From Paenibacillus sedimenti (GTDB lineage: Bacteria; Bacillota; Bacilli; Paenibacillales; NBRC-103111), in assembly GCF_014534655.1 (NCBI RefSeq), contig NZ_JACVVD010000022.1:1-58261 (forward strand): DNA of 58,261 nucleotides, given 5' to 3'. Each line of letters opens with the position of its first letter. The stretch's first letter is position 1. The position numbers and the translations under genes are program-made. Under the pieces are notes generated by a model, which was given only the letters and a program-made list of their open reading frames with translations, was not told the DNA's origin and did not search any database. Shown here one piece after another: positions 1 to 6,785 of the stretch.

Positions 1-57
1 ACCTTCTAGATAAGCTAGGACGGCTTCTAATTTCTCCTCAGTCGAATACTTAGACAT
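1..57 (-). CDS. IS3-family transposase OrfA, N-terminal fragment cut by the window edge
   Basis: Nineteen codons are visible, starting at ATG 57-55. They encode MSKYSTEEKLEAVLAYLEG, the typical opening of the helix-turn-helix OrfA protein of IS3/IS150-type transposases, which binds the element ends. GGAGG lies 11 nt upstream of the start. The rest of OrfA and the OrfB integrase (normally reached by -1 frameshifting) would lie outside the window. The assignment rests on a short stretch plus the adjoining terminal repeat. Confidence 0.72.
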   Translation of the reverse strand, partial: MSKYSTEEKLEAVLAYLEG

Positions 58-111
58 AAAAAACTGCACCTCCAGATGTTAGACTGTGTCCAACAATTGG
101 GGTGCAGTTCA
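1..111 (-). mobile_element. Left end of an IS3-family (IS150-group-like) insertion sequence
   Basis: Read on the minus strand from 111, the sequence begins TGAACTGCACCCC and continues with AATTGTTGGACA. This resembles the terminal inverted repeats I recall for IS150-type IS3 elements (TGTACTGCACCC... GTTGGAC). About 54 nt in, a Shine-Dalgarno GGAGG (73-69) precedes an ATG that opens a transposase-like reading frame running off the window. The element end lies 5 nt beyond the kbaA stop codon. The other end and any target duplication are outside the window, so completeness is unknown. Confidence 0.75.
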
Positions 112-116
112 GTCGA

Positions 117-713
117 TTAGCTCTTTTTGTTTTCCAGGATTTTATGTAATATCAGAATTTGCCATGCATTACATACGAGCAGCGGAGCTAACATAAAAAA
201 GCTGGAAGCAGCATTATCGAGTTTGAGCGCCGGTACGGCCTCAAGTATAGTAACGGCAGACATGAAAAACAATGTAGGGATGAATGCGTTCCGATTAGTC
301 AACTTCATTTTCCAATAAGCAACGCCTAATGAAATGATCAAGATAATCAGCGGTAAGATCGAGTAACTTATGAAAGTGCCGGATCCTTCAAAATTTGTCG
401 ATCTCAAATAGGCAAGATCAAATAAGGCGACAATAACAACAGTTAGCTGTAGAAGATCCCACACTTTCTTCGAACGAATAATCCCGGCAGCGATAAATCT
501 AACAATCAGATAAGCAAAAAAGCCCATCTGGCTCAGCACACTGATCGTCGCGCCGCCCAAGAGCATATTCATCACGTTAAATCCTACAGCAGAAAGACCC
601 ATTACAGAAAACTCTTGATCAGAGTATTGCAAGATTAGACCGATTACAAGAGACACGACCATCCCTAAAACTAAGGTAGTCCAAAATAAATGAAACCATT
701 TGCGCAATGTCAA
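117..713 (-). CDS. kbaA: KinB-signalling pathway activation protein KbaA
   Basis: Polytopic membrane protein with about six hydrophobic segments. KbaA is a Bacillales protein needed for KinB to feed the Spo0A phosphorelay at the onset of sporulation. An ATG at 728 is possible, but GGAGG (726-722) lies inside that reading frame. A TTG at 713 sits 8 nt downstream of GGAGG and gives 198 aa, in line with the family, so I place the start there. The position beside gerD, salA and cwlD matches Bacillus synteny. An IS element starts 5 nt after the stop codon, but the coding sequence itself looks intact. The identification comes from synteny and the membrane pattern. Confidence 0.8.
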   Translation of the reverse strand: MTLRKWFHLFWTTLVLGMVVSLVIGLILQYSDQEFSVMGLSAVGFNVMNMLLGGATISVLSQMGFFAYLIVRFIAAGIIRSKKVWDLLQLTVVIVALFDLAYLRSTNFEGSGTFISYSILPLIILIISLGVAYWKMKLTNRNAFIPTLFFMSAVTILEAVPALKLDNAASSFFMLAPLLVCNAWQILILHKILENKKS

Positions 714-786
714 AATCAAAACCTCCATACTTGAGCTCTAATTGCTAATTGTACCAACGTTTTCGATAAAAAGCCAATGAATGGTC

Positions 787-816
787 GTTATAATCTGCCC
801 GTAACCACGCATACTA
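787..816 (+). promoter_or_regulatory. Candidate sigma-G promoter of gerD
   Basis: CATACTA at 810-816 matches the textbook -10 box of forespore sigma-G promoters. The hexamer GTTATA lies 17 nt upstream (787-792) and is only a weak match to the -35 TGAATA. The predicted start at about 823 falls just before the gerD Shine-Dalgarno (831-840). gerD is a known sigma-G gene in B. subtilis, which supports the reading. Confidence 0.45.
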
Positions 817-849
817 ACGGTATTAAGCCAGGGAAGGGAGTATGCTTTC

Positions 850-1551
850 ATGTTGATGAAAAGGCTGAGAAAGCTGCAAGTCCTACCGTTTATCCTGTTC
901 GCTGTACTTCTCTCTTCATGCGGAACAGATAACCAACCGCAAGGTCAAACCCAAGGTAATATGTATAAAGACACAAAATCGATGGTCCTTGATATTTTAA
1001 AGTCCGAAGATGGAAAAAAGGCGATTAGCACAGCGAATCGCAGTATTATGATGGGCGAAGTAGGCGCAAAGGGCGTTGCGGGCCAATCACAAATTAAACT
1101 CCTCTCCGCCAATGAATCTTTACAATTACAGATGGCTGTTAAAGACGTCTTAACGGCTCAAGAGAACAATAAGTTTCTCACGGATATGATGAAAGATCCG
1201 AAATTTGCAGGCGATTTTGCCAAAGCTATCCAAAAAGACACGAAGCAAATGTTTAAAGAATTATTAAAGGATCCTGAATATCAAAAGGCGCTCGTCGACG
1301 TGATGAAGAATCCAGATTACGAAAAAATGACACTTGATGTGATGAAAACCGCACCATACCGTCAACAAATGATGACTGTTATGCAGGATTCACTTCAAAG
1401 TCCTTTATTTAAAGCTCAAATGGTAGAATTGTTAAAATCAGCGATTGAACAACAAAGTAAGCCTGAAGAAATGCCGACAGCTAAGAAGGATAAGAAAAAA
1501 GAGCAAGGCGGCGGTGAAGGCGGCGGTGAAGGCGGCGGCGGCGGCCAGTAA
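850..1551 (+). CDS. gerD: Spore germination lipoprotein GerD
   Basis: Secreted lipoprotein with a basic N-terminus, a hydrophobic segment and the lipobox LLSSC (cleavage before Cys around residue 24). GerD forms a scaffold at the spore inner membrane that clusters nutrient germinant receptors into the germinosome. The central region is helical and Met/Lys-rich, with repeated KDPxxxxxxxxxMKNPxY-like units. The protein is 233 aa, longer than the roughly 185 aa of B. subtilis GerD, because of a Lys-rich linker and a low-complexity Gly/Glu tail (about residues 218-233). The start was chosen from GGGAG at 836-840. The gene is one of only two on the plus strand and stands between kbaA and salA, as in Bacillus. 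Confidence 0.9.
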   Translation: MLMKRLRKLQVLPFILFAVLLSSCGTDNQPQGQTQGNMYKDTKSMVLDILKSEDGKKAISTANRSIMMGEVGAKGVAGQSQIKLLSANESLQLQMAVKDVLTAQENNKFLTDMMKDPKFAGDFAKAIQKDTKQMFKELLKDPEYQKALVDVMKNPDYEKMTLDVMKTAPYRQQMMTVMQDSLQSPLFKAQMVELLKSAIEQQSKPEEMPTAKKDKKKEQGGGEGGGEGGGGGQ

Positions 1552-1586
1552 AAAGGAATCAAGGTAATGCGATTCAAAGAGTTAAC

Positions 1587-1629
1587 ACGAAAAAGGACTA
1601 ACGGCCGTTAACCGCTAGTCCTACTTTTT
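1587..1629. terminator. Bidirectional terminator between gerD and salA
   Basis: The arms GGACTAACGG (1595-1604) and CCGCTAGTCC (1612-1621) pair with one mismatch around a 7-nt loop. The hairpin is followed by a T-run on the plus strand (1625-1629) and has an A-run before it that serves the minus strand. It serves the convergent genes gerD and salA. Confidence 0.8.
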
Positions 1630-2716
1630 ACCTTTCCAGTTTAGCAATTATATTGGCTGCTACATCCAGATAGATTTGTCCTGCAGTTGTATCGCGTTTA
1701 TATACAGAAGGAGAATAATCAATTTCGGAAATATGATTTTCCGGCGCACCTAATGGAATTTGGGCTAACAGTTCACTGTGAAGGTCTTCAGCGAGTTTAG
1801 CTCCTCCGCCTTTTCCGAAAATAAAATCTTTACTGCCGCAGGTCTTGCATTCGTAATATGACATGTTCTCTACGATCCCGAGTATCTCATGGTTGGTCGA
1901 AACAGCCATCGCGCCTGCTCTAGCAGCTACAAAAGCCGCAGTAGCATGTGGAGTTGTCACAATAATTTCTTTACTTTGAGGAATCATTTGATGCACATCA
2001 AGAGCAACATCCCCTGTTCCTGGCGGCAAGTCTAGCAAAATGTATTCAACATCTCCCCAATTCACTTCATGGAAGAAATTTCGAAGCATTTTGCCAAGCA
2101 TAGGGCCGCGCCAAATGACTGGAGCATTATCTTGAACGAAGAATCCCATCGAGATGACTTTGACCCCATATCTTTCGACAGGAATGATTGAATTATCAGC
2201 AAGCTGCGGTTGCTCCTCAATTCCCATCATATCAGGGATGCTGAAGCCATATATATCCGCGTCCACGATGCCGACTTTTTTACCTTGACGCGCAAGGGCT
2301 ACAGCTAAATTCACAGTAACTGTTGATTTTCCGACTCCACCTTTTCCGCTTGCTACAGCTATGAATTTCACCTTAGAGTCTTCGCCTAGAATTGTCTTTG
2401 GTGTTGGGGCATTCGATTGCTGTTGAGAATCCGCCGAGGGCTGCAGCACTTCATTCAATTGGTTTCGTTCATATTCCGTAATCGTCCGAAACCGAATATG
2501 TACTTGATCTACGCCAAGGGGCTTTAAACTTAGTTGTATGGCTGCCTTGGCTTGATTTTTATATGCCTCATCTTCAATAGTTATTATCAAACTAAGAGAG
2601 ACACTATCTTCCTTGATCATGATGTCTCTTACTAAATTAAGATCAGTAATACTTTTGTTGTACTGAGGATCGATAAGGGGTTTCAATGCTTCTAATAATT
2701 GGTCCTTGTTTATCAT
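1628..2716 (-). CDS. salA: Mrp/SalA family P-loop ATPase
   Basis: 362-aa Mrp/NBP35-type protein. An N-terminal MIP18-like (DUF59) domain (about residues 1-85) is followed by a deviant Walker A, GKGGVGKS (about residue 125), a Walker B region (LLDLPPG) and a C-terminal CxxC (CKTC). Relatives carry Fe-S clusters. In B. subtilis SalA also acts as a regulator that represses scoC. A GTG at 2722 is possible, but ATG 2716 has better spacing to AAGGTG and aligns with the MI- start of the family. It is convergent with gerD and downstream of cwlD, as in Bacillus. Confidence 0.88.
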   Translation of the reverse strand: MINKDQLLEALKPLIDPQYNKSITDLNLVRDIMIKEDSVSLSLIITIEDEAYKNQAKAAIQLSLKPLGVDQVHIRFRTITEYERNQLNEVLQPSADSQQQSNAPTPKTILGEDSKVKFIAVASGKGGVGKSTVTVNLAVALARQGKKVGIVDADIYGFSIPDMMGIEEQPQLADNSIIPVERYGVKVISMGFFVQDNAPVIWRGPMLGKMLRNFFHEVNWGDVEYILLDLPPGTGDVALDVHQMIPQSKEIIVTTPHATAAFVAARAGAMAVSTNHEILGIVENMSYYECKTCGSKDFIFGKGGGAKLAEDLHSELLAQIPLGAPENHISEIDYSPSVYKRDTTAGQIYLDVAANIIAKLER

Positions 2717-2777
2717 AGCCACACCACACCTTTATTAGGACAAAGTAATTATGCGGCTTAATTATACCATAAAACGG

Positions 2778-3533
2778 TTAAGAACCAACTTTTTCGCCAG
2801 AGTAATATCGTAATACGCCTTGATAGATCGATGCAGCCACTTTTTTCTGATACTTTTCACTTGCGAGTAATCTGGCTTCGTCGGGATTGGAAAGAAAACC
2901 TACTTCCACCAGCGCACTTGGGATGGTCAATGTTTTCAATAGATACACGGATTTATCAGCCTCTTTTGCTGCTCGATCGGTATTCTCCAGGTTCTTTTTC
3001 AATTCATTCTGGATGAGGGCTGCTAACGTCGGATTGTTCGGATTGTTCGGATAGTAGAACGTTTGTGCGCCTCTCCACTTTTGTGAAGGAATACTGTTTA
3101 GATGAACACTAAGAAACATATCGGCTTTCTTGTTATTCGTTATTTCAGCACGATTATGCAGATCTTCGGTTTTCCTTTTGCTATAACCTTTTGTACCTGA
3201 TCCGGCTAAGTCTGTATCGGTTTCCCTAGTCATGACCACAATCGCCCCTGCTTGCTGCAAATAATCCCGCAGTTGCAGCGTGATAGCCAGATTAATGTCT
3301 TTCTCTATGACTCCCTCTTTACTTGAGGCACCACCGTCTGGTCCTCCATGTCCCGCATCTAGAGCAATGGTTTTCCCCGACAACGGCAGCGTCCAGTCGG
3401 ACCATGTCTTTGAAGCCGGCAGCTCATAGGTATAGATAAATACAACTAAAGCTACTAATAAGGCCGAAAGTACAAGCTTAAGACTGCTTTGAAAGGTCAG
3501 CCAGACGATCAGCCTCTTCTTTCTTTTGCGCAT
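2778..3533 (-). CDS. cwlD: N-acetylmuramoyl-L-alanine amidase CwlD (spore cortex)
   Basis: Amidase_3 family protein. After a basic N-terminus and one membrane anchor (about residues 14-36), the zinc amidase motifs appear in order: DAGHGGPDGGA, EKDINLAI, SVHLNS and VEVGFLSN. CwlD removes peptide side chains so that PdaA can form the muramic-delta-lactam needed for cortex lysis in germination. The ATG at 3533 is preceded by GAGGTGG with a 7-nt spacer, giving 251 aa. A longer frame from 3593 lacks a good ribosome site and would overlap the promoter, so I rejected it. Confidence 0.92.
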   Translation of the reverse strand: MRKRKKRLIVWLTFQSSLKLVLSALLVALVVFIYTYELPASKTWSDWTLPLSGKTIALDAGHGGPDGGASSKEGVIEKDINLAITLQLRDYLQQAGAIVVMTRETDTDLAGSGTKGYSKRKTEDLHNRAEITNNKKADMFLSVHLNSIPSQKWRGAQTFYYPNNPNNPTLAALIQNELKKNLENTDRAAKEADKSVYLLKTLTIPSALVEVGFLSNPDEARLLASEKYQKKVAASIYQGVLRYYSGEKVGS

Positions 3534-3569
3534 AAAAAATCCACCTCTGTTCCCCATAGACTCTGTAAC

Positions 3570-3599
3570 ATCTATATGGGACAGGGTGGACAAATATAC
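3570..3599 (-). promoter_or_regulatory. Candidate sigma-E promoter of cwlD
   Basis: On the minus strand GTATATT (3599-3593) and CATATAGA (3578-3571) are separated by 14 nt. This resembles the mother-cell sigma-E pattern (KMATATT, 14-15 nt, CATACANT), with 6 of 8 matches in the -10. Transcription would start about 30 nt before the chosen cwlD start. cwlD is known to be sigma-E dependent in B. subtilis. Confidence 0.4.
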
Positions 3600-3604
3600 C
3601 TTGC

Positions 3605-4777
3605 TTAGACTTGATATTCAGGGTCTCTAAGACCTTCAATCAATACTTGAGCTACCTCAGGACGAGTAAACTCCGGAGGCGGACATTGACCGTTTCTAAG
3701 TAAGCCGCGAACCTTCGTACCGGATAAATGCATGTGTGCAGATTTATCGTGCGGGCAAGTTTTGCTGGAAGCCATGTTGCCGCATTTGGTACAAAAGAAA
3801 CTATGCTCGAAGAACAACGGTGTAATCCCGATTTCTTCTGACGTAAAGTTGCTGAAAATTTCTTGCGCTTCATACGTGCCATAATAATCGCCAACGCCTG
3901 CGTGGTCGCGTCCGACGATGAAATGTGTACAACCATAGTTTCTACGCACGATAGCATGCAGAATCGCCTCACGAGGCCCTGCATATCTCATAGCGGCTGG
4001 ATAAACGCCTAGGAAAGTACGATCCTTCGGGTAGTAGTTCTCAAGAAGTACGAGGTAGCTTTTCATCCGTACATCGGCTGAAATGTCATCAGACTTTGTT
4101 TCACCTACGAGAGGGTTTAGGAATAATGCATCAACGATTTCCATCGCACATTTTTGAATGTACTCATGGGCACGGTGAACCGGGTTGCGGGTTTGGAAGC
4201 CAACAACGGTTTTCCACCCGTTTTCGGCGAAAATACGGCGAGTTTCAGATGGATCGAAGTAAAACTCTTCGAATTTTTTCGGTTTAGGACGATTTAACAA
4301 TTGAATTGGACCGCCAACGTTCGTGGAAGGACGTGAATAGAGTTTATCTACGCCAGGATGCGCTGTGTCGTCCGTTTTGAACACTTTAACGGCTTCATTC
4401 TGCTGATTTACCGTGTAAATGCTTGTTACATCCATAATGGCATAAACAACGTTGTCTTCTTCACCAACAAGTGCAATTTGCTCACCAATCCGAAGCGTCG
4501 CGGCGAGTTCCGGCTTTACTGGCAACGTGATCGGGATACTCCATACGGTCCCATCGGCTAGTCTCATATGTTCTACGACGGATGCATAGTCCTTTTCTTC
4601 CAAAAAGCCTGTTAATGGAGAAAAAGCGCCTACTCCGATTAAATCCAGATCAGAGATGTTCCATGTGTTGACGCGAATTTGTATCAATTTTGCAGCTTGA
4701 TCAAGAGTGATTGCCTTATCTGCATCTGGAACTAAGCGGTTTATTAATAGTCCGCCGTGAGGTAGAATCGTCGTCAT
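3605..4777 (-). CDS. sat: Sulfate adenylyltransferase (ATP sulfurylase)
   Basis: 390-aa single-chain Sat of the Bacillus type. It converts sulfate and ATP to adenosine 5'-phosphosulfate (APS) and pyrophosphate. Visible motifs are QTRNPVHRAHE (the QxRNPxHxxH ATP-binding signature), GRDHAGVGDYYG, and a C-terminal Cys cluster (CTKCGNMASSKTC) typical of this class. No APS kinase domain is fused. Start ATG 4777 has GGAGG 9 nt upstream. It lies 32 nt downstream of cysH in one transcription unit, together making sulfite from sulfate. B. subtilis keeps these genes elsewhere. Confidence 0.95.
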   Translation of the reverse strand: MTTILPHGGLLINRLVPDADKAITLDQAAKLIQIRVNTWNISDLDLIGVGAFSPLTGFLEEKDYASVVEHMRLADGTVWSIPITLPVKPELAATLRIGEQIALVGEEDNVVYAIMDVTSIYTVNQQNEAVKVFKTDDTAHPGVDKLYSRPSTNVGGPIQLLNRPKPKKFEEFYFDPSETRRIFAENGWKTVVGFQTRNPVHRAHEYIQKCAMEIVDALFLNPLVGETKSDDISADVRMKSYLVLLENYYPKDRTFLGVYPAAMRYAGPREAILHAIVRRNYGCTHFIVGRDHAGVGDYYGTYEAQEIFSNFTSEEIGITPLFFEHSFFCTKCGNMASSKTCPHDKSAHMHLSGTKVRGLLRNGQCPPPEFTRPEVAQVLIEGLRDPEYQV

Positions 4778-4809
4778 TCCTTAATACCTCCTAGTTCGTA
4801 ATGTCTATC

Positions 4810-5502
4810 TTATTTATGCAATCCGCACTCCGTTTTTTCAATGTTAGCCCAACGTCCGGCACGAGGATCTTCCCCTGCAGCTACTGGACGTGTACAGTGT
4901 TCACAGCCGATACTTGGATAATTACGGTCATGCAGCGGATTATAAATCACGTCATTCTCACGGATATAATTCCACACATCCTCGGAAGTCCAGCTCGCAA
5001 GAGGGTTGAACTTAATCAAACCAAACTTAACATCATATTCAACTTTCTTCGCATTCGCACGTGTAGGAGCTTGATCGCGGCGGATACCGGTAATCCAAGC
5101 ATCGTAATTTTTGAGGATATCTGTCAAAGGATCTACTTTACGAATATTACAGCATTGATTTGCATCACTCTTCCAGAGCTCATCACCGAATTGTGCAGCT
5201 TGCTCCTCAAGCGTAAGTTTAGGCAGCACTTGTACGAATTTCGTATTGTAGTGTTTCTCAAGACGATCTCTTGTTTCATAGGTTTCAGCAAAATGAACGT
5301 TCGTATCCAAGTAGAAAATATCAACGTTTGGGTTAATTTTTTGCAGCATATCTACGAGCACAACGTCTTCTGCACCAAAGCTGCAAGCAAGAGTCAAACT
5401 AGGAAATGTTTCAACTGCAAGCTTAAGCAAGGCTTCAGGTGATTGATTTTCAAATTCCGCCGCTGCCTTCGTAACAAAAGCTTCTTTTTCGAAAAGGTTC
5501 AT
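4810..5502 (-). CDS. cysH: Adenylyl-sulfate (APS/PAPS) reductase CysH
   Basis: 230-aa thioredoxin-dependent reductase of the PAPS-reductase fold. The P-loop-like SFGAEDVVL lies near residue 40. The double Cys pairs QCCNIRK and CEHC are the [4Fe-4S] ligands of assimilatory APS reductases, and the catalytic ECGLHK ends the protein. With both Cys pairs the enzyme should accept APS directly, which fits the absence of an APS kinase gene nearby. Start ATG 5502 has AAGGAGG 9 nt upstream; a longer frame to 5532 has no such site. A strong promoter lies about 100 nt upstream. Confidence 0.93.
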   Translation of the reverse strand: MNLFEKEAFVTKAAAEFENQSPEALLKLAVETFPSLTLACSFGAEDVVLVDMLQKINPNVDIFYLDTNVHFAETYETRDRLEKHYNTKFVQVLPKLTLEEQAAQFGDELWKSDANQCCNIRKVDPLTDILKNYDAWITGIRRDQAPTRANAKKVEYDVKFGLIKFNPLASWTSEDVWNYIRENDVIYNPLHDRNYPSIGCEHCTRPVAAGEDPRAGRWANIEKTECGLHK

Positions 5503-5564
5503 TCTATAATTCCTCCTTAGATTTGTCGCCAATTGATTGGCATCGTAAGCATCGCTTCGGGTTG

Positions 5565-5625
5565 TAATTCCGACTATTTTTATATGAATTAATTCCTATT
5601 ATATCTGACTTGTGCATGATGTCAA
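5565..5625 (-). promoter_or_regulatory. Sigma-A promoter of cysH-sat with a repeat element at +1
   Basis: TTGACA (5625-5620), a 16-nt spacer and TATAAT (5603-5598) form a near-perfect sigma-A promoter reading into cysH. Immediately after the -10, GGAATTA occurs twice in direct orientation (5596-5590 and 5571-5565, 25 nt apart), and the first copy merges into the palindrome GAATTAATTC. This placement suggests a repressor site, possibly for CymR, the cysteine regulator of Bacillales. The regulator is inferred; only the repeats are seen. Confidence 0.6.
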
Positions 5626-5699
5626 TTACTTTTTACCATTTTGGCATTAACTTCAAGTATAGGCCACTATCAGTATACGAACTTCTGCTTCTTTGCGTG

Positions 5700-5740
5700 A
5701 TAAAGAAAAAACCTTTCCAGCATAATGCCAAAAAGGTTTC
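5700..5740 (-). terminator. Rho-independent terminator after rpsI
   Basis: On the minus strand AAACCTTT and AAAGGTTT form a stem with an internal GCAT/ATGC pairing, followed by TTTTTTCTTT. It closes the rplM-rpsI operon and insulates the cysH promoter region. Confidence 0.8.
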
Positions 5741-5765
5741 TCTTAAGCGCCCAAGGCGCATGATA

Positions 5766-6158
5766 TTAACGTTTGGAGAATTGAGGAGCGCGACGAGCAG
5801 CTTTCAAGCCGTACTTTTTACGCTCTTTCATACGAGGATCACGAGTCAGGAAGCCTGCTTTTTTCAAAGATCCACGATACTCTGGGTCAGCTTTGAGCAA
5901 TGCACGGGAAATACCGTGACGAATTGCTCCTGCTTGACCGCTGATTCCACCACCATTTGCAAGGACAACAACATCGTATTTACCGAGTGTTTCTGTCAAA
6001 GTCAAAGGTTGTTTAACGATCAGTTTCAATGTTTCCAGACCGAAATATTCGTCCAGATTACGTTTATTGATAATGATGCGTCCTTCACCCGGTACAAGGC
6101 GCACACGCGCTACCGAATGTTTACGACGACCCGTTCCATAATATTGAACTTGTGCCAC
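5766..6158 (-). CDS. rpsI: 30S ribosomal protein S9
   Basis: 130-aa S9, a 3' head-domain protein of the small subunit whose C-terminal tail reaches the P-site tRNA. Recognised by YYGTGRRKHSVARVRL at the N-terminus, GGGxxGQAGAIRHGISRAL in the middle and the basic tail ending KRAPQFSKR-like (RAPQFSKR). The start is GTG (6158) with GGAGG 9 nt upstream. It follows rplM by 21 nt in the conserved L13-S9 operon. Confidence 0.97.
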   Translation of the reverse strand: MAQVQYYGTGRRKHSVARVRLVPGEGRIIINKRNLDEYFGLETLKLIVKQPLTLTETLGKYDVVVLANGGGISGQAGAIRHGISRALLKADPEYRGSLKKAGFLTRDPRMKERKKYGLKAARRAPQFSKR

Positions 6159-6179
6159 GAAAACAGTCCTCCCTTATAA

Positions 6180-6617
6180 TTATCCGCGAAGATTCCAAAC
6201 TTCTGGTTGTTGTGCTTGATGTGGATGCTCTGCTCCACCGTAGACTTTCAGCTTTGTCTTCATGCTGTCGCCAAGACGGTTCTTAGGAAGCATACCATGT
6301 ACTGCAAACTCAATCATGCGATCAGGCTTGCTGTTCAGCAGGTCCTGTGCAGAAGTCACTTTCAATCCACCTGGATATAAGGAGTGACGGTAGTACATTT
6401 TATTTTGCATTTTCTTGCCTGTTAACTTGATTTGGGATGCATTGATGACGATAACAAAATCCCCAGTATCTACATGCGGAGTAAACTCCGGCTTGTGCTT
6501 TCCGCGGATAATGCTAGCAACTTCACTTGCCAGACGGCCAAGTGTTTGGCCTGCAGCGTCAACGATGTACCATTTACGCTCAACTTCATTAGGCTTAGCC
6601 ATATATGTGGTGCGCAT
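6180..6617 (-). CDS. rplM: 50S ribosomal protein L13
   Basis: 145-aa L13, an early-assembly protein of the large subunit. Diagnostic segments are RKWYIVDAAGQTLGRLAS, IRGKHKPEFTPHVDTGDFV and GMLPKNRLGD. ATG 6617 is preceded by AGGAGG with a 7-nt spacer, giving the standard 145 residues; nine extra upstream codons are open but unsupported. It is first in the L13-S9 operon, behind its own promoter and a structured leader. Confidence 0.97.
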   Translation of the reverse strand: MRTTYMAKPNEVERKWYIVDAAGQTLGRLASEVASIIRGKHKPEFTPHVDTGDFVIVINASQIKLTGKKMQNKMYYRHSLYPGGLKVTSAQDLLNSKPDRMIEFAVHGMLPKNRLGDSMKTKLKVYGGAEHPHQAQQPEVWNLRG

Positions 6618-6738
6618 GCTTAATCCTCCTAAAATATATCTCAATACATGTTCGTCATTAGTAAATTACATTAGCGATGGATTGTTGTGGTTAGTTCAGT
6701 GACCTGGGGCTGTGGGATAGCCGATCACGAAACGCCAA
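6618..6738 (-). promoter_or_regulatory. Probable L13 leader (autoregulatory 5' UTR of rplM)
   Basis: The untranslated leader of about 120 nt contains a hairpin: GTGA/TCAC (6699-6702 with 6725-6728) outside GGCT/AGCC (6708-6711 with 6719-6722). A conserved L13 leader RNA family is known upstream of rplM in Firmicutes and is thought to bind L13. The location and hairpin fit, but I could not check the full consensus. Confidence 0.5.
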
Positions 6739-6743
6739 GTAAT

Positions 6744-6772
6744 ATTCTACACGAAAACAACTTCGGAATCAA
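6744..6772 (-). promoter_or_regulatory. Sigma-A promoter of rplM-rpsI
   Basis: Minus strand TTGATT (6772-6767), 17-nt spacer, TAGAAT (6749-6744). It lies just before the truA stop codon's downstream flank and reads into the rplM leader. Confidence 0.65.
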
Positions 6773-6785
6773 GATAAGTTTTTGC

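Noticed and set aside
3534..3593. N-terminal extension of CwlD
   Set aside because: No ribosome site, and a sigma-E-like promoter falls inside it.
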